DNA of 13,043 bases from Candidatus Poseidoniaceae archaeon (lineage in GTDB: Archaea > Thermoplasmatota > Poseidoniia > Poseidoniales > Poseidoniaceae). Shown here one piece after another: positions 7,487 through 13,043 of this stretch (within the stretch, counting starts at the first letter, position 1; the number at the start of each line of letters is the position of its first letter). The stretch lies in assembly GCA_022452125.1 (NCBI GenBank), contig JAKURJ010000038.1, positions 1-13,043 on the forward strand, read 5' to 3'. The position numbers and the translations under genes were made by a program. The notes under the pieces were generated by a model. That model searched no databases and was not told where the DNA came from. It saw only the letters and a program-made list of their open reading frames with translations.

Positions 7487-7492
7487 CTGACT

Positions 7493-7795
7493 TCAGCCGA
7501 AGAGAGAGCCTAGACCCTCGAAGCCGCCACCGTCGTCTTCTTCCTCTTCTTCCTCTTCTTCTGCAGGTGCAGCGTCAGCGGAAGCAGCAGCTGCAGCAGG
7601 TGCAGCAGCAGCAGGGGCAGCAACAGCGGTAGCCATAGCTTCAGCGATGTCGACACCACTTAGTGAAGCAACTAGTGCCTTCACACGGGCAGCGTCTACA
7701 TCCACACCTGCAGCCTTTAGGACTGCAGATACAGCGTCTTCGTCAATTTCTTTTTCAGCAGAGTGCAGAAGCATTGCAGCGTATACGTACTCCAT
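7493..7795 (-). CDS. rpl12: Ribosomal protein L12 (archaeal P1 stalk protein)
   Basis: This is the flexible stalk protein that forms dimers on L10/P0 and recruits and stimulates translational GTPases. It is 100 residues, normal for archaea. The N-terminal dimerisation domain (MEYVYAAMLLHSAEKEID, then AVLKAAGVDVDAARVKAL) occupies about 1-60. An alanine-rich hinge follows, then a glutamate run and the terminal GFEGLGSLFG, the part that contacts elongation factors. Its tail is nearly identical to that of L10 next door. GAGGTGA lies upstream of the ATG at 7795; a second ATG four bases earlier is in another frame. It is the last gene of the ribosomal cluster, 26 bases after rpl10. Confidence 0.96.
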   Translation of the reverse strand: MEYVYAAMLLHSAEKEIDEDAVSAVLKAAGVDVDAARVKALVASLSGVDIAEAMATAVAAPAAAAPAAAAASADAAPAEEEEEEEEDDGGGFEGLGSLFG

Positions 7796-7821
7796 TCATT
7801 TTCACCTCAATATTTTTCTTT

Positions 7822-8835
7822 TCAGCCGAACAAGGACCCAAGGCCGTCGAAACCGCCTTCTTCCTCTTCTTCTTCTTCCTCTTCAGCCTCGGCAGGGGCT
7901 TCATCGGTGCTCGGAGCTGCTGCGGCAGCAGATGCTGCAGCAGAAGCGGCTGCGCCAAGAAGTTGGCTTAGCTCTTCGTCGAGTGCGTCAGCAGACAAGG
8001 ATCCCGCTAGGCCCATTGCGCCACGGTTTGCTCGTCCGATTAAGTGCGGCATAGTCTCTGTAGTGACGATTGCCGCTTCCAATGCCAGTGCAAGCGCTTC
8101 TCCGCTCGCCTTGGAAATGAGTGTAGGTGTTGTCTGTGATGTGAACCAACTAATGTTGCATGCAAGGTTGAAAGCACCTGCTCCAAAGCTGATTAGGTCC
8201 GCTTCGAATTGCTCATAGTCGATATCCAGAGTTGCTGGCTTGAATCTGGTTCCATCTTCGATAGTTCCACATAGTCTCAAACCGGTTACGATAGGGTTAA
8301 TTCCAATCTTTGAGAGCATCAAACCAAGGTCTCCCTCGAATACTTCTCCTTCCTTTAGGATGGTGACTTTCTTCTGAATTTCAACGGACCCCTTCACAAT
8401 CTTAGCAGGGATTCCCACAGAGTTCAATTCACCGACAATTGGACCAGGAGGCATTCCTGTGTTCATCTTCTCAACAATAATGTCGTGAGGAGCAACATCG
8501 CCTGGCTTTGCAGCACGGCCTGCCTCGGTCTTCTTTAGTTCGGAGAAAACCTCGAATGAGTTCATGTCTGTTTGAACAAGTGCTGGCTGAACCGCAGATG
8601 CGTACAACTCTTCCAAATCTGCGAAATCGTTGCCGACTGCTTCCCATGCCAACTTCATCAAGCGCTTCTTTGCGACTTGGATGTTCATGGATGAGCGCAG
8701 ACCAGCACGCATCCCTAGCATTGCTCCAGCTGGAACACCGTGAATGTCGATAACTGCAACTGTACCGCCTTTCTTTAGCATGTCAGTCAAAGAAGCGACT
8801 GTGTCCTTCTTCCATGGTGAGACCTTAGGAATCAA
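7822..8835 (-). CDS. rpl10: Ribosomal protein L10 (archaeal P0)
   Basis: This protein anchors the stalk: the N-terminal domain binds 23S rRNA at the GTPase centre and the C-terminal helices hold L12 dimers. The 337-residue product has the N-terminal block VSPWKKDTVASLTDMLKKGG. The archaeal/eukaryotic insertion domain is PGDVAPHDI then TGMPPGPIVGELNSVGIPAK, followed by helical L12-binding segments from about 225. An alanine hinge, about nine glutamates and GGFDGLGSLFG end the protein. The start is TTG at 8835, overlapping the rpl1 stop in TTGA; a strong GAGGTGA inside the end of rpl1, four bases before the TTG, makes translational coupling likely. No in-frame ATG exists before residue 19, which is too late. 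Confidence 0.96.
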   Translation of the reverse strand: MIPKVSPWKKDTVASLTDMLKKGGTVAVIDIHGVPAGAMLGMRAGLRSSMNIQVAKKRLMKLAWEAVGNDFADLEELYASAVQPALVQTDMNSFEVFSELKKTEAGRAAKPGDVAPHDIIVEKMNTGMPPGPIVGELNSVGIPAKIVKGSVEIQKKVTILKEGEVFEGDLGLMLSKIGINPIVTGLRLCGTIEDGTRFKPATLDIDYEQFEADLISFGAGAFNLACNISWFTSQTTPTLISKASGEALALALEAAIVTTETMPHLIGRANRGAMGLAGSLSADALDEELSQLLGAAASAAASAAAAAPSTDEAPAEAEEEEEEEEEGGFDGLGSLFG

Positions 8836-9476
8836 TTAATCACCTCAATTCTGCTTGCTGGCCCCATTGTTGTCTTGATGTACAAAGAGCGAATGTTTCC
8901 AATTCCACGCTCTAGTTTAGAAGTTACACGAGTGTAGACTTCCATTGCGTTCTTCAATAACTCTTCATGGGATTGAGCACGAGTTCCAAACGATGCTTGG
9001 AAAGTAATCTTGTCACGGGACTTGATTACAGTGGTTGATTGTAGACCGTTAGCGATTACTGATGGATCTACTACTGGAGGTACTGGGCGTGGCATCTTAC
9101 CACGTGGACCAAGAACTACACCGAGATAGCGACCGATAAGACCCATGTGTGGGACTTCTGATAGGAAGAAATCATACGAGTTCGCTAGTTTCTTTGCGGT
9201 TCCTTTGTTCTTTCCAAGTTCTTCGATTTCTGATGGATCGATAACGTGGATTCCTGCAGCCTTAGCCTTCTGTGCAGCATCAGATGCTGCGAACATTGCG
9301 ATTTTGATGTCCTTACCACGACCGTTAGGAAGACGGATTTCTTCCTGGATACGGTTGTTAGGATTCTTCAAGTCGACGTCCTTGATTGTGAATGCTATGT
9401 CGAGCGATTCAACAAATTTGCGTTCTGGAGCGCCTTCGATGGCGTTCTTGATTGCTTCAGATATTTTTTCTTCCAT
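8832..9476 (-). CDS. rpl1: Ribosomal protein L1
   Basis: L1 forms the mobile L1 stalk that helps release deacylated tRNA, and in several archaea and bacteria it represses its own operon by binding mRNA. The 214-residue protein has domain I RNA-binding motifs at both ends (GAPERKFVESLDIAFTIKD near the start; SFGTRAQSHEELLKN and KTTMGPASRIEV at the end). The inserted domain II contains MGLIGRYLGVVLGPRGKMP, the family signature. Length is typical. GGAGGGGTGA lies six bases before the ATG at 9476. Its stop overlaps the TTG start of rpl10. The 59-base spacer before it can form alternative hairpins (see separate entry). Confidence 0.97.
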   Translation of the reverse strand: MEEKISEAIKNAIEGAPERKFVESLDIAFTIKDVDLKNPNNRIQEEIRLPNGRGKDIKIAMFAASDAAQKAKAAGIHVIDPSEIEELGKNKGTAKKLANSYDFFLSEVPHMGLIGRYLGVVLGPRGKMPRPVPPVVDPSVIANGLQSTTVIKSRDKITFQASFGTRAQSHEELLKNAMEVYTRVTSKLERGIGNIRSLYIKTTMGPASRIEVIN

Positions 9477-9482
9477 TTTCTG

Positions 9483-9514
9483 TCACCCCTCCGGTCTACG
9501 AGGAACTAGTCCTC
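9483..9514 (-). promoter_or_regulatory. Intercistronic hairpin and rpl1 ribosome binding site with competing pairing
   Basis: In the reverse-strand mRNA between rpl11 and rpl1, GAGGA/TCCTC (9500-9514) forms a hairpin with a five-base loop. The 3' arm, TTCCTC, can alternatively pair with GAGGGG inside the rpl1 ribosome binding site (9492-9483), with wobbles. The two pairings are mutually exclusive, so the spacer could control access to rpl1. This is an inference from complementarity only. Confidence 0.3.
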
Positions 9515-9535
9515 TCCCGCGGTCCGTGAATCAGT

Positions 9536-9850
9536 TCAAGCAAAGCGTGCGTCCCAATCTCCATTTTCAATTGTTTTCAATGCATCCTTAGCCCAGAGGC
9601 CGTCAATCTTCACACGCATTGCGACACAAGTGCCGATGACCTCGCGGGTCTGCGCCTTCAGATCTGCTCCGGTAAGGTGGCCGTCGTCGTTCTTCTGACG
9701 AGCAACGTCCATTGCTTTCTCGAGGCTTAAGTCCTCGACTGCAGCGTCTAAGCTACCATTGCACTTCTTTACACCTAGAGCTTTCTTGATTAGCTCGGGT
9801 CCAAGGCTTTGGCATGCTTGTTCACCTCTGATACTCACGGACGTGAGCAA
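9536..9850 (-). CDS. rpl11: Ribosomal protein L11, C-terminal domain only (truncated or frameshifted)
   Basis: The sequence from about residue 17 matches the C-terminal rRNA-binding domain of L11: GPELIKKALGVKK, LSLEKAMDVARQK, then TGADLKAQTREVIGTCVAMRV, ending in a DALKTIENGDWDARF tail like other archaeal L11 proteins. The usual N-terminal domain of about 70 residues, with its GGKATAGPPLGPALGPLG block, is absent, and only 64 bases separate this frame from the next gene. The frame opens at TTG 9850, but the best initiation signal is GAGGTGA (9828-9822) followed six bases later by ATG at 9815, which is one frame off and closes after about 20 codons. Dropping one A from the AAA at 9810-9808 would join that ATG to the L11 frame (MPSLGPELIKKAL). 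Sequencing error, real truncation or an unusual start are all possible. Its place before rpl1 is the conserved one. Confidence 0.8.
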   Translation of the reverse strand: MLTSVSIRGEQACQSLGPELIKKALGVKKCNGSLDAAVEDLSLEKAMDVARQKNDDGHLTGADLKAQTREVIGTCVAMRVKIDGLWAKDALKTIENGDWDARFA

Positions 9851-9880
9851 GTTGCCGACTTGCCTCCCCTATTTAATCGC
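9834..9880 (-). promoter_or_regulatory. Promoter and leader hairpin of the rpl11-rpl1-rpl10-rpl12 transcript
   Basis: A reverse-strand TATA box, ATTAAATA (9877-9870), predicts a transcript start near 9849, about 34 bases before the ATG at 9815. The short leader begins with a perfect inverted repeat, CTCACG/CGTGAG (9847-9834), followed by the ribosome binding site GAGGTGA (9828-9822). The stalk-protein genes therefore probably have their own promoter, separate from secE-spt5. The hairpin could serve autogenous control; no protein-binding consensus was verified. Confidence 0.5.
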
Positions 9881-9914
9881 GCCGCGTCGATTGCGGCTAG
9901 TGGTTTTCACGCAA

Positions 9915-10313
9915 TTATTGGCTCTCACCGGATAGAAGGTTTTGGAAGTTGCCATGCAGTACTCCACTGAGTGCAGTCAATCCCCAAATAACGAGAGGTG
10001 GTATATTCTCAGCGAAAGTCATCTCCATCACGTCGCTAGTTCCAATTTGCCAGGTTAGTCCCATTGCACAAGAAATTACGAACCAAACCCAAGCAGGCCC
10101 TGCAATTACAGCGGTAAGTCTAGCCTGTTCTTCTCCTTCAATGAAGAAAGCGACATACAACATCGTTACAGAAGTCAGTAGCATGAAACCTCCAATCAGG
10201 ACTTGAGGATCATCCGCCCAGTCTGTTTGTGAAATAATTCCAACAACAGCGTGAATCAATGCTGTCAAAATCAACCAAACCTTCGGGTTGAGTATTTTCT
10301 TTACCTGGTCCAT
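9915..10313 (-). CDS. Small four-helix membrane protein, second of a related pair
   Basis: This is a 132-residue hydrophobic protein I do not recognise. Hydrophobic segments lie at about 12-28 (WLILTALIHAVVGIIS), 40-58 (LIGGFMLLTSVTMLYVAFF), 68-88 (AVIAGPAWVWFVISCAMGLTW) and 104-120 (PLVIWGLTALSGVLHG). The N-terminus VKKILNPKVWLILTA resembles the IKEILDPKKLMIAAG start of the gene immediately upstream, and both have a D/E-W-A acidic loop after the first helix, so the two look like diverged paralogues. GGGTGA (10325-10320) precedes the ATG at 10313, which follows the upstream stop by one base; GTG 10322 is an alternative. The pair is cotranscribed. Confidence 0.7.
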   Translation of the reverse strand: MDQVKKILNPKVWLILTALIHAVVGIISQTDWADDPQVLIGGFMLLTSVTMLYVAFFIEGEEQARLTAVIAGPAWVWFVISCAMGLTWQIGTSDVMEMTFAENIPPLVIWGLTALSGVLHGNFQNLLSGESQ

Positions 10314-10314
10314 T

Positions 10315-10746
10315 TCATTCACCCGATGTCAAGTCCTTGTAAGACAGATATCCTGCAACACCCATAGCGAGGGTTGTAAGCAAAGCGATTAGTGGGAGAA
10401 TCATCCAAATCGTAGGAGGAGTTCCATCATAACCGTGGTGCCCTGTCATATATCCCATTCCACCGCCAACAATTACCAAAACTGATGCTGAGGATAGCAT
10501 TGCCATCTGCGCTAGTGGTTTTCCGGTAACAAACAGTCCTGTTCCTATTGCGAAAAGACCCATTGGAAGTATGTGTAGAGCCCACATCTGTTCGTAAGCT
10601 GCATCGTGTTCGCCAATTGGCTCATCATCCCAGGCCCATTCAGCCCATTGCTCGCTGTTTGCCATTCCTAAGCAGGAGATAATGACGACCATTACGCCTG
10701 CTGCTATCATTAGTTTCTTCGGGTCTAGGATTTCTTTGATATCCAT
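10315..10746 (-). CDS. Small four-helix membrane protein, first of a related pair
   Basis: This is a 143-residue multi-span membrane protein with no family I can name. Hydrophobic segments are AAGVMVVIISCLGMA at about 15-29, ALHILPMGLFAIGTGLFVTG at about 55-74, MAMLSSASVLVIVGGGMGYM at about 81-100 and a C-terminal WMILPLIALLTTLAMGVAGY at about 113-132. A WAEWAWDDEP acidic loop and a GHHGYDG loop lie between helices. The frame runs 20 codons further upstream, but a TATA-like box (CATTATATC, centred near 10772) lies 26 bases before the ATG at 10746, so I take that as a leaderless start. A run of eight T lies between box and ATG. It sits between spt5 and rpl11, where most archaeal clusters have no such gene. 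Confidence 0.7.
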   Translation of the reverse strand: MDIKEILDPKKLMIAAGVMVVIISCLGMANSEQWAEWAWDDEPIGEHDAAYEQMWALHILPMGLFAIGTGLFVTGKPLAQMAMLSSASVLVIVGGGMGYMTGHHGYDGTPPTIWMILPLIALLTTLAMGVAGYLSYKDLTSGE

Positions 10747-10765
10747 GTTAAATAAAAAAAACACA

Positions 10766-10778
10766 TTAGATATAATGT
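10766..10778 (-). promoter_or_regulatory. TATA-like promoter of the membrane protein pair
   Basis: CATTATATC on the reverse strand (10777-10769) is centred about 26 bases before the ATG at 10746, with an AT-rich spacer containing eight T in a row. Spacing and composition fit an archaeal TATA box driving a leaderless transcript. Confidence 0.45.
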
Positions 10779-10826
10779 TATCATTACTTGTGCAACCTAA
10801 GGCCACAATTACTTGTGGTTCTGAAA

Positions 10827-11765
10827 TTACTCAACACGCTCTAAGACACGGACGTGGTCTCCACGCATCTTTAGAGTCATTGGAATAGGTTGTTCGTACA
10901 ATTCCATGCTGACTTCTTCCTTGGTTTCTGAAACGCTAGTGACACGAGCCTTCTCTCCCTTGAAAGCGCCAGTGACGATTTCGACAATACATCCGACTTC
11001 GATACCACTGGTAACAGCCTTTGGCTCAAGGTAAGGTAGAATGTCTCTAAGAGGCGCTTCGCCAGGAAGAACGGTCTTTGCATTCTTCAGTGGAGTTTGG
11101 TTTAATCCACGTCGAGCCTTTGGATCACGGCCACCTGAGCGACCAATCAACTTCTCTACGTGGTGTAGAGCATTAGATTCGACCATAACGTATCCACGCA
11201 TTCCAGTTGGGTGAAGGATTGCGAAGATGTTCTCTTGGATTCTGGATAGTGAACCTGACCCCATCAATCTTGCTTGCATTTCGTCTGCAACTCGCTTCTC
11301 AGAACCGATTGCGGTCTTTACAATGAATAAGTACGCAGCTACTGAACCGTACATTTCACGGAACAACTTGTCACTATCTTCCATTTCAAGATTGGAGAAC
11401 ATGCAGAAACGAGGTTTGCGGGTCGCTCTGTCTTCCCAACCAATGTTTCCTGGGTCAACCCACTCTGCTTCTGTGTAACGTCCCGCAGGAGTTACCTCTT
11501 TGCTGGTAGATACTACAAGGCATGGCGCAATATCTTGCAAGCGACCATCGATGTCGATACCAAGAGCAGGTCCATCACGAACGTACTCCAAATCTTCCAT
11601 TGGGATTCCTGTACACTCTGAAACACGATTTAGAACATCTTCTTCTGTGTCTCCGATTCCATAAACACCGTCCCAAAGGTCTGCTGAATCTGGGTCAGCA
11701 GCGGAGCGGCGAAGTAGTAACAATTCTTGCTCATGGCGAACAAATGCGATAAATGCGTCAGTCAT
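10827..11765 (-). CDS. spt5: Spt5 elongation factor (NGN-KOW) with an N-terminal Nudix-like domain
   Basis: Spt5 (NusG homologue) clamps RNA polymerase over the cleft and links transcription to translation. Residues about 143-245 form the NGN domain (AAYLFIVKTAIGSEKRVADE, then NIFAILHPTGMRGYVMVES) and about 253-287 the KOW motif (GCIVEIVTGAFKGEKARVTS), ending in RGDHVRVLERVE as in other archaeal Spt5. At 312 residues it is about twice the normal archaeal length. Residues 1-120 look like a Nudix fold: AFIAFVRHEQELLLLRRS, LWDGVYG, GDTEEDVLNRVSECTGI and a TEAEWVDPGNI end. The RExxEE catalytic core reads N46-R-V-S-E50-C51, so hydrolysis is unlikely. The ATG at 11765 has GGAGGA six bases upstream; an earlier TTG at 11783 abuts the secE stop. 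It is 14 bases behind secE and probably cotranscribed with it. Confidence 0.9.
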   Translation of the reverse strand: MTDAFIAFVRHEQELLLLRRSAADPDSADLWDGVYGIGDTEEDVLNRVSECTGIPMEDLEYVRDGPALGIDIDGRLQDIAPCLVVSTSKEVTPAGRYTEAEWVDPGNIGWEDRATRKPRFCMFSNLEMEDSDKLFREMYGSVAAYLFIVKTAIGSEKRVADEMQARLMGSGSLSRIQENIFAILHPTGMRGYVMVESNALHHVEKLIGRSGGRDPKARRGLNQTPLKNAKTVLPGEAPLRDILPYLEPKAVTSGIEVGCIVEIVTGAFKGEKARVTSVSETKEEVSMELYEQPIPMTLKMRGDHVRVLERVE

Positions 11766-11779
11766 TTCTATTCCTCCAA

Positions 11780-12046
11780 TCAAATTCCGAAGACATCATG
11801 GATAATCCATGGGATGAAATTGTCCATCATAATCAGCATAACGAACCCGATGAAACCTAGAACGAACAAACCAATTCCACAAATGATTGATGTTTGCTTG
11901 AACTCTTGCGGGGTTGGCTTACGAGCCATGCGAATAATTCGGGCCCAGCTACCGCGAGAAATCTTGCGGAATTGCGCTTCAATAGCGTCTTGTCTGTCCT
12001 GTACCTTATCCTCAAACGAGCGACTTTGGCTATTTTCATCTGACAT
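11780..12046 (-). CDS. secE: Preprotein translocase subunit SecE (Sec61-gamma)
   Basis: SecE is the small essential subunit that braces the SecY channel. The 88-residue protein has a hydrophilic N-terminal extension of about 40 residues. The conserved amphipathic block RMARKPTPQEFKQTS follows at about 40-54. One transmembrane helix, IICGIGLFVLGFIGFVMLIM, then leads into a short NFIPWIIHDVFGI tail. The arrangement and the KPTxxEF motif are diagnostic for archaeal/eukaryotic Sec61-gamma. GAGGTGA is five bases before the ATG at 12046. A TATA-like GTTAAATG (12092-12085) would start the message about 16 bases before the ATG. Its partner spt5 follows at 14 bases, the conserved archaeal order; the ftsZ that often precedes secE is not here. 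Confidence 0.92.
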   Translation of the reverse strand: MSDENSQSRSFEDKVQDRQDAIEAQFRKISRGSWARIIRMARKPTPQEFKQTSIICGIGLFVLGFIGFVMLIMMDNFIPWIIHDVFGI

Positions 12047-12105
12047 GGTTTCACCTCAGGGGGTTTTGTGCGACTTATGGCCCTCATTTAACCTAAACGG
12101 TACAG

Positions 12106-12124
12106 AGTCGACCAATTATCGACT
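12106..12124. promoter_or_regulatory. Inverted repeat over the likely dnaJ promoter
   Basis: AGTCGA (12106-12111) and TCGACT (12119-12124) form a perfect six-base inverted repeat around CCAATTA. The AT-rich centre lies about 40 bases before the DnaJ start and could be its TATA element, so a dimeric regulator bound here would block initiation. The spacer between secE and dnaJ is 110 bases and divergent. No known operator consensus is recognised. Confidence 0.3.
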
Positions 12125-12156
12125 GGTTCAAAGCACACTTGTGCCTCGTTAGTGCC

Positions 12157-13026
12157 ATGGCGGAAAGGGACCCATATCAGGTTCTCGGTGTATCACGTGG
12201 GGCGAGTGATGCAGAAATCAAGAAGGCGTTTCGCAAACTTGCTCGCCAATATCACCCCGACAGAAACGAAGGTTCAGCCAATGCAGAGGCTCGATTCAAA
12301 GAGGTTCAAGCAGCATACGATTCGATCGGAACTGCAGAAGCTAGACGCAAACATGAGCAGGAGCAAATGTTCTCCGGTTTCGGAGCGGGAGGCAATCCAT
12401 TTGGAAACCGTGGAGGTTTTGCAGGTATGGGTGGAATGGAGGATGTTTTTTCACAAATGTTCGGTAAAAGCATGGCCGGTGCTCAACAACAACGCTCCGC
12501 CCCTAGACCGCCCCAAGAAAGAGGACACAATGCTAACGCTTGGATTGATTTGACTCCAGAAGAAGCAAAACAAGGTGGCTCATTCAATATCACTTACACT
12601 CAACTTATTCCAGGGAGTCATGGAAGTATTGACCGCAAACGCAGAACACTGAAAGTCACGGTGAAACCAAAATCCAAACACGGAAGTGAAATCAGAATCA
12701 AAGACCAAGGACACGGTCATCCTCAAGGATTGAACGGAGACCTGATTGTAACAATCCGTGTTGATCCCGGAGAAGGATGTCGCTGGGATGGCGATAGAAT
12801 AGTCAAGGAAGTAGAGGTCCCTTATTCTACTCTAGTCCTAGGAGGAAAAGTTACAGTGACTTTACCGGACGGAGTAAAAGGGAAAATCACAATTCCACCA
12901 TTATCCCAAGTAGGTGACAGGCAGAGAGTGAAAGATATCGATATTGAGTTCACACTTGCAGAAATAGAAGACCTGAACGAATCACAAACCGATGCAATTC
13001 AGGCTCTTCGCGATGCTGGACTGTAA
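12157..13026 (+). CDS. DnaJ/CbpA-type J-domain co-chaperone without zinc finger
   Basis: This protein stimulates the ATPase of DnaK (Hsp70) and delivers client proteins. The J domain spans residues 1-68 (DPYQVLGVSRGASDAEIKKA at the start) with the essential HPD at 33-35. A Gly/Phe- and Met-rich linker covers about 74-115. The C-terminal beta-sandwich client-binding region begins near 130 and includes EVEVPYSTLVLGGKVTV and TLPDGVKGKITIPP. The four CxxCxGxG repeats of classical DnaJ are missing, so this is a type II (CbpA-like) protein. It is 289 residues from the ATG at 12157; the frame runs upstream to a TTG at 12139, which adds no J-domain sequence. No dnaK or grpE is in the window. The gene is complete, ending 17 bases before the window edge. 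Confidence 0.92.
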   Translation: MAERDPYQVLGVSRGASDAEIKKAFRKLARQYHPDRNEGSANAEARFKEVQAAYDSIGTAEARRKHEQEQMFSGFGAGGNPFGNRGGFAGMGGMEDVFSQMFGKSMAGAQQQRSAPRPPQERGHNANAWIDLTPEEAKQGGSFNITYTQLIPGSHGSIDRKRRTLKVTVKPKSKHGSEIRIKDQGHGHPQGLNGDLIVTIRVDPGEGCRWDGDRIVKEVEVPYSTLVLGGKVTVTLPDGVKGKITIPPLSQVGDRQRVKDIDIEFTLAEIEDLNESQTDAIQALRDAGL

Positions 13027-13043
13027 GTAAGAACGCGGGGCAG

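Noticed and set aside
7530..7965. CTT/CTTCTT and GCAGCA repeats that look like microsatellites or a repeat array.
   Set aside because: They are the glutamate and alanine runs in the hinges of L12 and L10, normal for archaeal stalk proteins.
1..13043. CRISPR arrays, insertion sequences, integrases, tRNA genes and att sites.
   Set aside because: I looked for spaced direct repeats, transposase motifs and tRNA T-arms. The only T-loop-like TTCGATTC (near 7477) lies in a hairpin that does not fit a tRNA.

Overview
The window reads as archaeal, most likely a member of the Thermoplasmatota related to the marine Poseidoniales (Marine Group II). The stalk proteins L10/P0 and L12/P1 are archaeal in type, with alanine-rich hinges, glutamate runs and a shared GLGSLFG tail. 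They sit with L1, L11, an Spt5 (NGN-KOW) factor and a SecE/Sec61-gamma subunit. Several intergenic regions carry TATA-like boxes about 26 bases before the likely transcript starts, while other genes use clear GGAGGTGA-type ribosome binding sites. The lineage call is inferred from gene content and protein style only.

Left part (1-6046). A 5'-truncated MscS-type channel runs into the edge of the window and converges on an unrecognised protein with two C-terminal membrane segments. A uppS-type cis-prenyltransferase and an intact Nudix hydrolase follow, one base apart. A DUF354-like, glycosyltransferase-fold protein converges on the Nudix gene and diverges from ridA across a 54-base spacer. Then come a tiny two-helix membrane protein and a phosphomannomutase/phosphoglucomutase joined by an ATGA overlap. 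Lipid-carrier synthesis, sugar-phosphate supply and a glycosyltransferase-like protein lie close together, which fits surface glycan or N-glycan assembly, although they are not one operon.

Middle part (6047-7492). Two unrecognised reverse-strand genes, one encoding a membrane-anchored exported protein, are followed by a 261-base gap. This gap is rich in GC and in consecutive local hairpins, and is the best candidate for a non-coding RNA gene in the window. I could not assign it to RNase P, SRP or 5S RNA.

Right part (7493-13043). On the reverse strand is the conserved archaeal cluster secE - spt5 - rpl11 - rpl1 - rpl10 - rpl12, which couples protein export, transcription elongation and the ribosomal stalk. 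It has three departures from the usual form. Spt5 has about 120 extra N-terminal residues that look like a catalytically degenerate Nudix domain. L11 is present only as its C-terminal rRNA-binding half, and its best ribosome binding site and ATG are out of frame with that half. Two related small multi-span membrane proteins, with their own promoter, sit between spt5 and rpl11. A zinc-finger-less DnaJ/CbpA-type co-chaperone is divergent from secE and closes the window. The Nudix-Spt5 fusion, the reduced L11 and the unassigned structured RNA are the most worthwhile leads.
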